Positions 35,427-42,410 of a stretch of DNA of 44,332 nt are shown here, piece after piece. The notes beneath the pieces are model-generated. The model was not told the DNA's origin and ran no database searches. It saw only the letters and a list, made by a program, of their open reading frames with translations. The stretch spans positions 1 through 44,332 of the forward strand of contig NZ_BCSW01000026.1 of the NCBI RefSeq assembly GCF_001571065.1. Direction: 5' to 3'. The position numbers and the translations under genes are program-made. The stretch is from Dietzia cinnamea NBRC 102147. Its GTDB lineage: Bacteria; Actinomycetota; Actinomycetes; Mycobacteriales; Mycobacteriaceae. The first letter of the stretch is position 1. Every line of letters starts with the position of its first letter.

Positions 35427-35569
35427 GTGCCCTCCTTTGCTCGACGGTCTTTCTACCGGGTGGGTACGACACGTGGCCCGGCCTGTGCCGCGAGTCGTGG
35501 TGAATACGGCGACGAGGTCGAAGCAATGACCGGCGCCTACTGCCCCGGATGGCTGGACCCGGACGGCTC

Positions 35570-35585
35570 CTGACTTAAGAATCAG
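35570..35585. promoter_or_regulatory. Imperfect palindrome upstream of the PLD-helicase operon
   Basis: CTGACTTAAGAATCAG has complementary ends (CTGA/TCAG) around an AT-rich core in otherwise GC-rich DNA, about 145 bases before the leader peptide start. It is a possible operator or promoter core; TTAAGT on the minus strand could serve as a -10 box. Confidence 0.3.
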
Positions 35586-35693
35586 GTGCGCCACACGCTA
35601 TCGACGCGCCCACCCCTCGACGGACGATCACCTCGTCCTACCCCGCGCGACCCGCCCCTCGATGTGCGGCCGCCGTCCCGAGAGGTGTCCGCC

Positions 35694-36470
35694 ATGAGCC
35701 GCCCGACGTCCGTCTCCCCCACCCGTCCCACGCCGCGCAGCGGCCCGATCCGCCGCGAGCCCGCGCCAGGCGACCGCGATCCCGTCCCCACCCGACCACC
35801 CACCTCCCGCCCCTGGCAGTTGTGGCTGGTCCTTGGCCTGTCGGCGGCGTTGGTGACGCTGCTCGTGCTCCGCGGCGTCGTGCAGGCCACGGCGATCAAC
35901 CGCTTCCTCTCCGACTCGTGGCCGGCGGTCGACGAGGCGGCGGGCCTTGCGGCGTCGTCGGCCGGCTGGATCATCGACACCTCGTTCGTGGTCGCCACGG
36001 CGTGGGCGACGATCGCGGTGTACGCCTTCAGCGGCTCGCGCGCCGGGCGGGCGATCTTCACCGCACTTCTGGCCGGCAGCACGGTCATCGGACTGTGGAG
36101 CGCGGTGGCGCCTCAGGCGGCGGCGCTGGGCAGCGGCGAGCTCATCCTGGCCGCGGCACACCCCACGTTCATGTCGCTCACCTCCCTCGCGGTGGCGCTC
36201 GTGGCCATCGCGATCCTGGCGCTGCTCTACCGCCCGGACGTCAACGACTACTTCCGCGCCGACTCCCCCGCCACCACCGGCCAGCGGGATCGCGACTTCC
36301 TCGAGCCGGCGCTTTCCCAGACCGGAACCGAGGCACCGCTCACAATGAGCAACCCCGCCCAGCACCGCGCCACCGGCCCCACCGAGCGGACCGACACGAC
36401 CGCCACCCAGAGCACCGCACTTCCCAGCACCACTCCGTCCCGCGAAGAACCGATCGCACCCGCGATCTAA
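35694..36470 (+). CDS. Membrane protein of unknown function with Pro/Thr-rich tails
   Basis: The 258-aa protein has a basic Pro/Arg-rich cytosolic start (1-40), four predicted membrane helices (about 44-65, 84-106, 118-140, 150-180) and a Thr/Ser/Pro-rich C-terminal tail of about 70 residues. No family signature is recognised. ATG 35694 follows GAGAGGTGTCC; the frame is open to 35586 without a better ribosome-binding site. It leads a run of closely spaced small envelope-type genes to 37493. Confidence 0.65.
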   Translation: MSRPTSVSPTRPTPRSGPIRREPAPGDRDPVPTRPPTSRPWQLWLVLGLSAALVTLLVLRGVVQATAINRFLSDSWPAVDEAAGLAASSAGWIIDTSFVVATAWATIAVYAFSGSRAGRAIFTALLAGSTVIGLWSAVAPQAAALGSGELILAAAHPTFMSLTSLAVALVAIAILALLYRPDVNDYFRADSPATTGQRDRDFLEPALSQTGTEAPLTMSNPAQHRATGPTERTDTTATQSTALPSTTPSREEPIAPAI

Positions 36471-36471
36471 C

Positions 36472-36560
36472 GGGTGAGCATCAGGAAGGGGCGACGACGA
36501 CGAACTCCACCTCCCCCGGCCGACCCGCGACCTCAGACGGCCGCGGGTCCGGCGGGGTCA
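36472..36560 (+). repeat. 89-bp direct repeat, copy 1
   Basis: This segment matches 37559-37647 without gaps at a fixed distance of 1087 bases, with only about eight differences by eye. It covers the GTG start and the first ~29 codons of the 36474-36776 gene. Both copies begin GGGTGAGCATC and end GGCGGGGTCA. Confidence 0.85.
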
Positions 36561-36776
36561 ACCCCTGCGGACGCCGGCCGGCGGCTCGTCGGCGTGTGGC
36601 GGTCCGACCTGCGCGCCAAGGTCGTGGCCCTCACGCTGATCCCGGAGTTGGTCTACGCCACGTTCCTCAACGTCGTGTTCCTCAAGGGCGTGGTCGACAT
36701 CCTCCTCGCCCGCCAGGCCAGTTGGGGCCACGTGGTGCGGGACGCCGACGGCGCGACCCGGATGGCCGAGGCGTGA
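36474..36776 (+). CDS. Small single-pass membrane protein, possibly a glycosyltransferase-tail remnant
   Basis: The 100-aa protein starts with a basic Arg/Pro tract (1-40) that is duplicated at 37561, then has one hydrophobic stretch in LRAKVVALTLIPELVYATFL (about 45-64) followed by NVVFLKGVVDILLARQASWGHVV. That last string resembles the end of family-2 glycosyltransferases of the cellulose-synthase type. It may be a free-standing small protein or what is left of such an enzyme. It starts at GTG 36474, three bases after the preceding stop, without a clear ribosome-binding site, and its stop overlaps the next start as GTGA. Confidence 0.55.
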   Translation: MSIRKGRRRRTPPPPADPRPQTAAGPAGSTPADAGRRLVGVWRSDLRAKVVALTLIPELVYATFLNVVFLKGVVDILLARQASWGHVVRDADGATRMAEA

Positions 36777-37054
36777 GCGCGCCCGTCAGCGGTGGGGCGC
36801 CGCACGAGATGATCCTCGCGGGGCTCCTCCTGCCCGAGTCGGTGCTGTCCTCGGACTGGTTCGCCGTCCTCGCGGCGTTCGTCGCGATCAACACGGTCAT
36901 GTACGTGACGCTGGCGGTGACCAAGACGCTGCCGAAGATCCACGTCCGCGATCTGCTGCCCCGCACCTACGTCCGGTCGGAGACCCGCAGCATCCACCCG
37001 GACGACGCCGAGCCCTGGCCCCGCGAGGCGCGACGCCCGTCCGGGCGGGAGTGA
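36773..37054 (+). CDS. Small membrane protein coupled to the preceding gene
   Basis: The 93-aa protein has one or two hydrophobic segments (about 12-28 and 30-52, DWFAVLAAFVAINTVMYVTLAV) and a polar tail with HVRDLLPRTYVRSETRSIHPDD. GTG 36773 overlaps the upstream stop (GTGA), implying coupled synthesis and perhaps a heteromeric complex. No known family is recognised. Confidence 0.6.
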   Translation: MSAPVSGGAPHEMILAGLLLPESVLSSDWFAVLAAFVAINTVMYVTLAVTKTLPKIHVRDLLPRTYVRSETRSIHPDDAEPWPREARRPSGRE

Positions 37055-37061
37055 CCCCCGG

Positions 37062-37493
37062 GTGTCCACGTCGTCGCGGAAGAGGATCGTGCGCCTCGAG
37101 GTCGGCGCCCTGTGCGCTGTCCTCGTCCTTCTGGTCGTCGTCGCCGGTCTGGCCCGGATGGGCGGCGAGGCCGCGCAGGCGTCCCCGTCCCCTACTCCCC
37201 CGTCCGGTCAGGCCGTGGCGATGAAGGCGGCGACCGACCTGACGCCGTGGACCTTCACGATCGACGAGGCGTATGCGTACGGCGTGCGGGCGTGCGAGGA
37301 CATCCGGGATCCGAACTATGACGGGTTCGGCGGCTTCTACATGGGGGTCCGCAAGACGTGGGTCGCGATGCGGCTGGACGCGCACGGCCTGTCGAGTGAG
37401 GAGCAGGTGGAGCACCACAGGCGCCTCTATGCCGAGGCGGTGCGCTCTCTGTGTCCGGAGCTCCTGCCGCACCTCCCGCCCCTGTACCGCTGA
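37062..37493 (+). CDS. DUF732-like membrane-anchored or secreted protein
   Basis: The 143-aa protein has an N-terminal membrane anchor or signal (about 12-32), a Pro/Ser linker, and a helical extracytoplasmic domain. Two cysteines, in YGVRACEDI and SLCPEL, are spaced as in mycobacterial DUF732 proteins, where they form a disulfide. The GTG start at 37062 is seven bases after the upstream stop, with GGGAG nearby. The function is unknown. Confidence 0.6.
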   Translation: MSTSSRKRIVRLEVGALCAVLVLLVVVAGLARMGGEAAQASPSPTPPSGQAVAMKAATDLTPWTFTIDEAYAYGVRACEDIRDPNYDGFGGFYMGVRKTWVAMRLDAHGLSSEEQVEHHRRLYAEAVRSLCPELLPHLPPLYR

Positions 37494-37558
37494 GCCCTAC
37501 GCGCGTCCCGTTCATTACATCGCTTCTCGCCGGGGTATCCGAGCGGCGGCGGTCTGAT

Positions 37559-37647
37559 GGGTGAGCATCGGGAAGGGGCGACGACGACGAGCTCCACCTC
37601 CCCCGGCCGACCTGCAACCCCACACGGCCGCGGGTCTGGCGGGGTCA
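37559..37647 (+). repeat. 89-bp direct repeat, copy 2 (non-coding)
   Basis: This gapless copy of 36472-36560 contains the same GTG start and would encode the same Arg/Pro-rich leader (MSIGKGRRRRAPPPPAD), but the frame then runs antisense through the alpha/beta hydrolase gene. It overlaps the last three bases of that hydrolase gene (stop 37645). The fragment is probably a non-functional duplicate of a gene start. Confidence 0.8.
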
Positions 37648-38352
37648 GCCCTCGAGGGAGCTGAGCCAGTCGCTGAGCGCGCTGGCCAGCTCGCCCGGCG
37701 CCTCCACGGGCAGCATGTGTCCGGTCTCAGGGATCTCGACGTACGTCACATGCGGCGCCGAATTCGCCTCGGCCCATTCCCGCTGCTCGTCGGTGGGCAC
37801 CACCTGGTCGTCCGAGGCGCCGACGATCAGCACCGGGCACGACGCCTTGGCGGGGAAGTCCCAGCGGTCGGGCCGCGACCCGATCGCCACCGAGTGGGCG
37901 GCGAATCGCTCGGGCCCGTACACCCGCGCGGCCCGCAGCCGTTCGGCGCGGACCTGAGGGTCGTGGCCGCGGTCGCCGTAGTAGACGGCTTCCATGCCGT
38001 CGAGGGCGATCTCCTCGTACTCCGCCTGGCTCAGGCCCGCCGCCCGCTCGGCCCGCGCTGTCGCGGACTCCGGGTCCTCGGCCCCCACCGGCGCGGTGAC
38101 CAGCACGAGCCCGGCCAGCAGCGCCGGATAACGCTCCGCCAGGTGCATGGCCACCACCCCACCGAGCGAATGCCCGACCACCACGCTGCCGGCCGCGACC
38201 TGCTCCGCCACCTGGTCGACGAGCGCGTCGAGGTCTGCCACGGCCGGCAAGTCGAGCGCCGTGGCACTTGACCCGTCAGGCAGGGCGTCAATGACCGGGG
38301 ACCACGTCTGCGCATCGCCGTGCAGGCCGGGGAGAAACACTAAGGTCGTCAT
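37645..38352 (-). CDS. Alpha/beta-fold hydrolase
   Basis: The 235-aa protein is a compact alpha/beta hydrolase. The oxyanion loop is FLPGLHGDAQTW near the N-terminus, the nucleophile elbow is GHSLGG (Ser at about 77), the acid is in GASDDQVV (about 179-186) and the histidine is in PETGHMLPVE. The cap region is small. Esterase, lactonase or MenH-like roles are possible and the substrate is unknown. ATG 38352 overlaps, as ATGA, the stop of a decayed glycosyltransferase frame, suggesting the two were once an operon. Confidence 0.88.
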   Translation of the reverse strand: MTTLVFLPGLHGDAQTWSPVIDALPDGSSATALDLPAVADLDALVDQVAEQVAAGSVVVGHSLGGVVAMHLAERYPALLAGLVLVTAPVGAEDPESATARAERAAGLSQAEYEEIALDGMEAVYYGDRGHDPQVRAERLRAARVYGPERFAAHSVAIGSRPDRWDFPAKASCPVLIVGASDDQVVPTDEQREWAEANSAPHVTYVEIPETGHMLPVEAPGELASALSDWLSSLEG

Positions 38353-38640
38353 GAACTCGACCGTACGCGCGCCAAAGGCGGCCAAACCTGGACCGGCGAA
38401 CTCGCCACGCGCTCAGCGAGGTGCCCGGGCTTGTCCGCGTCGCGCTGGCGGTGCTGGCCCCGTACCTCCGCCGGATCCGCTAGCAGACGCTCCAGCGCCC
38501 GGGTTAGCGCCGCCACGTCACCCGGGGACACCAAAAGCCCCGACTCGCCTTGGCGCACACCCTCGGCTTGGTCGCCCACTCCGTGCTCACTATTGGGCGC
38601 GCGTGACTGAAGGCCAGGTGGACGATCCCGCTCTGCCGGG
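38349..38640 (-). pseudogene. Remnant of a GT4-family glycosyltransferase C-terminus
   Basis: Two minus-strand frames together read as a GT4 donor-binding region: SGIVHLAFSHARPIVSTE in one, continuing after a one-base shift near 38577 as VGDQAEGVRQGESGLLVSPGD and VAALTRALERLLADPAEV. This matches the usual order QSGvv-A-pVV-t-VG-E-G-GLLV-PGD-LA-A-LLADP. Nothing recognisable of the N-terminal lobe remains upstream, so the gene is truncated as well as frameshifted. Its stop overlaps the hydrolase start (ATGA). Confidence 0.65.
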
Positions 38641-39223
38641 GCCCGCAAATCGACTGGGAGCCCGCGGGCACGCGGACCTCGACGGGACCGGGCGGAGGCG
38701 GCGCGATTGGGCCGACGCCGGCACCCCGCGGCACCTGGTGTCGTGCCTGCCGACCACGTGGCGCCACTGTCCGTTCGACGGCGTGGACGGTCCCATCCCG
38801 GGCGGCGCGCGACCGCACACCGAGTCAGACGGCGCGATGGTCGTAATGGACGAGGAGGCGCCAGCTCTCGTACGACTTCTGGCAGGCCCGGCGTGAGGGG
38901 ACCGGCAGGGTGGCCTCGTTCGGCGCGATCGCCCCGCTGGCCAGCAGCAGCTGGCGCGGCTCGCGACCGGGGACGGTCCGCGTGTGCCGCGCGACGCGGC
39001 GGGGTCGGCGACATGAGGGGGGATCATGTTTCGCCAACGAGGCCCACTATAGGAACGGCCGCGCCAGTTCACAAGCGTCAGTTATACGGAGCACAGCTAA
39101 GTGTTTCATTGTCCGCTGTTCCGACGATCCGAGACGCGGACAGCGACCAGCGGTATCGCCCGGGCGGAACGTTCGCGACCTCGCCCAATTCTTCTCGCCG
39201 GGAACGTCCCGGATAGGAACCGC
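38641..39223. other. Gene-poor stretch, probably decayed DNA
   Basis: Open frames exist on both strands but none has a family-like sequence, a ribosome-binding site and a normal composition together. The segment around 39040-39115 is AT-richer (TTATACGG, TAAGTGTTTCATTG) and could contain promoter elements for the acetyltransferase gene that follows. Confidence 0.5.
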
Positions 39224-39733
39224 ATGAACACCTGGACCACCCGCGCAGAGACCGACGCGGACATCCCCGCGATCCGCGACATCATCCTGCGGGCCTTTCC
39301 CACCGCCGCCGAGGCCGACCTCGTCGACGCCCTCCGTGCTGACCCGGCCGCGTGGATCGACGGGCTGTCGATGATCGCCGCGACCGCCGGCGGGCATCCG
39401 GTGGGCCACGCGCTGCTCACCCGCTGCCACGTCGGGAACGAGCCCGCCCTCGCGCTGGCGCCGTGCTCAGTGCTGCCCGAGTTCCAGCGCACCGGCGCGG
39501 GCTCGGCCGCCATCCGCGCGGCCCTGACCGCGGCACGAGCGATCGGCGAGTCGCTCGTCGTGGTGCTGGGCCATGCCGGCTACTACCCGCGATTCGGCTT
39601 CCGCCGCGCCTCCGGCTTCGGTATCCGCGCGTCGTTCGACGTCCCCGACGAGGCGTTGATGGCCCTGCCCCTCGACGACTCCCCTGCCGTCCCGGAGGGC
39701 GTCATCCGCTATCCCGCGGCTTTCGGGGCGTGA
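39224..39733 (+). CDS. GNAT-family N-acetyltransferase (YhbS-like)
   Basis: The 169-aa protein has the GNAT fold. ETDADIPAIRDIILRAF forms the first strand-helix, followed by a central strand and the acetyl-CoA loop VLPEFQRTGAGSAAIRAAL (about 84-102, motif A Q/RxxGxG/A as QRTGAG), then VVVLGHAGYYPRFGFRRASGFGI (about 110-132), which is characteristic of the YhbS subgroup. The acceptor is unknown. ATG 39224 follows GGATAGGAAC; the open frame upstream is not coding. Confidence 0.88.
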   Translation: MNTWTTRAETDADIPAIRDIILRAFPTAAEADLVDALRADPAAWIDGLSMIAATAGGHPVGHALLTRCHVGNEPALALAPCSVLPEFQRTGAGSAAIRAALTAARAIGESLVVVLGHAGYYPRFGFRRASGFGIRASFDVPDEALMALPLDDSPAVPEGVIRYPAAFGA

Positions 39734-39793
39734 CCGCTCGCGCAGTCGCGGTGACCGCGGGACCGTGAAGGCGGGGTGACCTCGTCGTCGTCG

Positions 39794-39799
39794 TAGGCT
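39794..39799 (+). promoter_or_regulatory. -10 box of a probable leaderless promoter
   Basis: TAGGCT lies eight bases before ATG 39808 with no ribosome-binding site between, the same arrangement as before the gene at 23671. A GTGACCTCGTCGTCG element overlaps the spacer region upstream. Confidence 0.4.
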
Positions 39800-39807
39800 T
39801 GACGACC

Positions 39808-40143
39808 ATGTCTGCGACCGCGAACCTACGCCAGGAGCTCGACGCCGCCCGGGACCGGTTCGAGCAGTACCGCGTCTCCGTGAGCGCGGCGTTCGACGAT
39901 CGGCCCGCGGGCGAGCTGTCCCGGGCCGTCGAGGCGGTGCTGCCGGATCTGGCGTTCCATGAGGGGCAGGCGGTCGCGGCGGCAGTGGCTCTGGATCGGT
40001 TGGGCGCCGGCGCCGATCTGTCCGCGGTGATCCGGGCGCTTGATCTGCTGCTCCTTGAGCAGCAGGCCGCGCGGCGCAGCCGGGACTTCCTGGCCGGCGT
40101 GTCCCGGGTTCTCGCCAATGTGAGGCGGCGCGAGGAGGGTTAG
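39808..40143 (+). CDS. Hypothetical helical protein
   Basis: The 111-aa protein is almost entirely helical with heptad-like spacing (LRQELDAARDRFEQYRVSV, LDLLLLEQQAARRSRDFLAGVSRVL). No membrane segment, cysteine or domain signature is visible. A TTG at 39799 in the same frame is a less likely start. It probably forms a transcription unit with the hypothetical gene 136 bases downstream. Confidence 0.55.
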   Translation: MSATANLRQELDAARDRFEQYRVSVSAAFDDRPAGELSRAVEAVLPDLAFHEGQAVAAAVALDRLGAGADLSAVIRALDLLLLEQQAARRSRDFLAGVSRVLANVRRREEG

Positions 40144-40279
40144 CCGGGTGGTCCGGCGGGCGCGAGCTGCGGGCACGCATGCGGGGGCTGCCGGAGGTCG
40201 GTCGCATGCACCGGCGGCCGAGCGGGCAGGCGGGGGCGGCCGGCCACGCCTCGGCAGAGCGACCGGAGACAATGGGGGC

Positions 40280-40837
40280 ATGGCATCCCCGGATCAGCGC
40301 GCCCAGTTCGAGCTCCTCGCCCCTCTCCTGGCCCGCGAGGGCGTCGATGTGTGGACCGCGACCGTCGCCGACCTCGACGCCGGGATGGAGCGCGCCAAGC
40401 AGCGCCACGCCGCCGCGGTCGCCCGCGTCCGCGCTGTCCTGGATGCCCACGCCCGCGACGACATCTCCGCCGCCGGCGCGCTCCTCGAGGAGCTGGAGCT
40501 GACCGCCGAGACCACTCCCCCGCCGATCCCCGACGCACTGACCGTGGCGACGCGCTTCGCCCAGCTCGCCCAGACGCTGGCGCCGCAACTACCGGCGGAC
40601 GTCATCGGCGCGGTGAAGGACCGGGCACGTGTGGCTGACGCTCCCGAGGGCATGGCCGATCTGTGCGAGGCGGTGCTGCTCGACTGCGACGCCGCCACCG
40701 GCATCCGCACCGTGGTCCGCGAACACGGGCCGGCAGCCGCGCTCTACGCCGCCGCGGCCATGACAGCGGCGGTCTTCAGCCGGTGGGCCGCACACACCGG
40801 GGACTCGATGGACGAGGTCGTCGCCGCGCACGCCTGA
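40280..40837 (+). CDS. Hypothetical protein
   Basis: The 185-aa protein is Ala-rich and helical, with a C-terminal part containing DAPEGMADLCEAVLLDCDAATGIRTVVREHGPAAALYAAAAMTAAVF. One weakly hydrophobic helix (about 151-169) might associate with a membrane. No family is recognised. ATG 40280 is preceded by GGGGGC; the frame opens at 40148 but the extra N-terminus looks like non-coding translation. Confidence 0.6.
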   Translation: MASPDQRAQFELLAPLLAREGVDVWTATVADLDAGMERAKQRHAAAVARVRAVLDAHARDDISAAGALLEELELTAETTPPPIPDALTVATRFAQLAQTLAPQLPADVIGAVKDRARVADAPEGMADLCEAVLLDCDAATGIRTVVREHGPAAALYAAAAMTAAVFSRWAAHTGDSMDEVVAAHA

Positions 40838-40886
40838 GCGGCGGGCGCGAGCGGCCCGTTCCCGGTGCCGCGGGACCCGCGCAGCT

Positions 40887-40960
40887 CACCGAGTGGTCGC
40901 GAAGGCAGCTTTTCGGACCGCTCGTCCTGCGAGAACCTGAGCGGGTGTGACCACTCGGTG
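40887..40960 (+). repeat. Structured repeat element, copy B
   Basis: CACCGAGTGGTC (40887-40898) and GACCACTCGGTG (40949-40960) are exact complements enclosing 50 bases. The interior aligns without gaps to copy A at 12610-12671, best over CGTCCTG.GA.AAC.TGAGC.GGTG.GAC. A third partial match (16 bases) lies at 24378-24393 on the other strand. Confidence 0.55.
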
Positions 40961-40972
40961 GTCCCCACAAGT

Positions 40973-41132
40973 CCAACTTCTTCGCCCTCCCTTGCCACGG
41001 CCATTTTGGCGGGCGCCTTTGTCGCTGCGGCACTTCCGGCCGGTGTCTTCCTTGCCGAGCTGCTCGCGCTCATCGTGCTGGCGGCCTAACTGGCGGAGCC
41101 GGAGTTCTCGTCGTCGTCGTTGTCGTCGTTTC
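40973..41132 (-). pseudogene. Degenerate duplicate of the ku C-terminal tail
   Basis: Positions 40994-41132 align gaplessly at a 1576-base offset with the part of ku that encodes its acidic patch and Lys/Ala/Pro-rich tail (42570-42708), at roughly 80% identity by eye; weaker similarity extends to about 40973. Translated on the minus strand, one piece reads SARKTPAGSAAATKAPAKMAVA against [22 protein letters not shown] in Ku. A stop codon and loss of lysines show it is not functional. It abuts the stop codon of the M20 gene. Confidence 0.85.
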
Positions 41133-42410
41133 CTACACGGACCCGCGCTCGGCGCCCAGGTAGGCCAGCGCCGCCACCACCTGGGCGCGCGTAGCGGTGA
41201 GCAGCGTCGACTCCTCCTCCGGCGCGAAGTGCGGCGAGTGGTTCGCCGGGATCTCCTGACTCACCGCGCCGCGCGAGACCGCGTCCCGGTAGCGGGCCGG
41301 ATCGACCGAGCCAACGGTCCAGTACGTGTACGGCACCCCGAACGCGTCCGGGACGAGCGAGAAGTCCTCCGACGCCGTGACCCGGCTCGCCTCGTACACC
41401 GCGCGCGGGCCAAAGTGCTCGACGAACGCCGCGGTGACCGTGTTCGTGACGCCCGGATCGTTACGGGTGAGCGGATACTGGTCGTAGTAGTCGAACTCCG
41501 GGTCGGCCGGGGCGCCCGCGGCCGCGCACTCTCCGCGGACGATGCGCTCGATCGCGGAGATCAGCTGCTCGCGCACCGCCGGATCGTAGGTGCGGATGTT
41601 GAGCAGCAGCTCCGCCGAGTCCGGGATGATGTTGGCCTTGGCTCCCGCTGCGAGCGAGCCGACCGTCAGCACCGCGAACTCCCCCGGCTCCACCTCGCGC
41701 GAGACGACCGTCTGCAGGCGCAAGACGATCGACGACGCCAACACCACCGGGTCCACCGCCGTATGCGGCATCGACCCGTGCGCGCCGCGGCCGTGGATCG
41801 TGATCTTGAGCGAGTCGCCGGCCGAGAGCACCGGGCCCGCCACCGTGCCGATCGTGCCCGCCGCCGTGGGCATGACGTGCTGGCTCAGCGCGAGGTCCGG
41901 CTGCGGGACCCGCTCGAGCAGGCCGTCGTCGACCATCGCGCGGGCACCGGCGGCCGTCTCCTCCCCCGGCTGGAACACCGCGATGTAGGTGCCGGACCAG
42001 GCGTCTCGGTTCTCGGCCAGGATGCGGGTGGCGCCAAGTAGCGCGGCCGCGTGTGCGTCGTGGCCACACGCGTGCATAACGCCCGGCGTCTCGGAGGCGT
42101 ACTCCAGGTCGGTGTCCTCCTGGAGCGGAAGCGCGTCGATGTCGGCGCGGGCCAGGACGGTGGGGACTTCGCCGCTGGTCCCGGCCCCGGCGTGGGCCGG
42201 GTTGCTGATGACCGCCACGACGCCGGTCCCGCCGATCCGCTTTGGCTCCAGGCCCAGCGCGGTGAGCTCCTGCTCGATCCGGTCCGCCGTCGCGTGCTCG
42301 GCCATGCTCAGCTCCGGGTGGCTGTGGAAGTGGCGATAGAGGTCGCGGAGCCAGTCGAGATGGCCCTCGACGTACTCGGCGACCTCGGCCGCAAACTGCG
42401 GGCCTGCCAT
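41133..42410 (-). CDS. M20-family amidohydrolase (peptidase M20D, AbgB/hippurate-hydrolase-like)
   Basis: The 425-aa metal-dependent amidohydrolase has [10 protein letters not shown] near 88, the metal-binding [10 protein letters not shown] (about 113-122), [11 protein letters not shown] (about 144-154), and later [15 protein letters not shown] and [10 protein letters not shown] near the C-terminus. The dimerisation lid lies between. M20D enzymes deacylate N-acyl amino acids, hippurate or p-aminobenzoyl-glutamate, and the substrate here is open. Its ATG overlaps the ku stop as TGATG, so translation is coupled to ku. That link has no obvious functional sense and may reflect a recent rearrangement. 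Confidence 0.93.
   Translation of the reverse strand: MAGPQFAAEVAEYVEGHLDWLRDLYRHFHSHPELSMAEHATADRIEQELTALGLEPKRIGGTGVVAVISNPAHAGAGTSGEVPTVLARADIDALPLQEDTDLEYASETPGVMHACGHDAHAAALLGATRILAENRDAWSGTYIAVFQPGEETAAGARAMVDDGLLERVPQPDLALSQHVMPTAAGTIGTVAGPVLSAGDSLKITIHGRGAHGSMPHTAVDPVVLASSIVLRLQTVVSREVEPGEFAVLTVGSLAAGAKANIIPDSAELLLNIRTYDPAVREQLISAIERIVRGECAAAGAPADPEFDYYDQYPLTRNDPGVTNTVTAAFVEHFGPRAVYEASRVTASEDFSLVPDAFGVPYTYWTVGSVDPARYRDAVSRGAVSQEIPANHSPHFAPEEESTLLTATRAQVVAALAYLGAERGSV

Noticed and set aside
37561-38271. Long plus-strand open frame starting in repeat copy 2
   Set aside because: Beyond the repeated leader it is the exact antisense of the alpha/beta hydrolase gene, which has clear catalytic motifs.
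40887-40960. The 12-bp inverted ends of repeat copy B as a transposon (MITE) with terminal repeats
   Set aside because: No target-site duplication is visible and copy A has different, compensating ends, which fits a structured RNA or hairpin repeat better.
40744-41073. Minus-strand open frame of 109 codons over the ku-tail fragment
   Set aside because: Only its first part resembles Ku; the rest is antisense to the hypothetical gene at 40280-40837 and has no ribosome-binding site.
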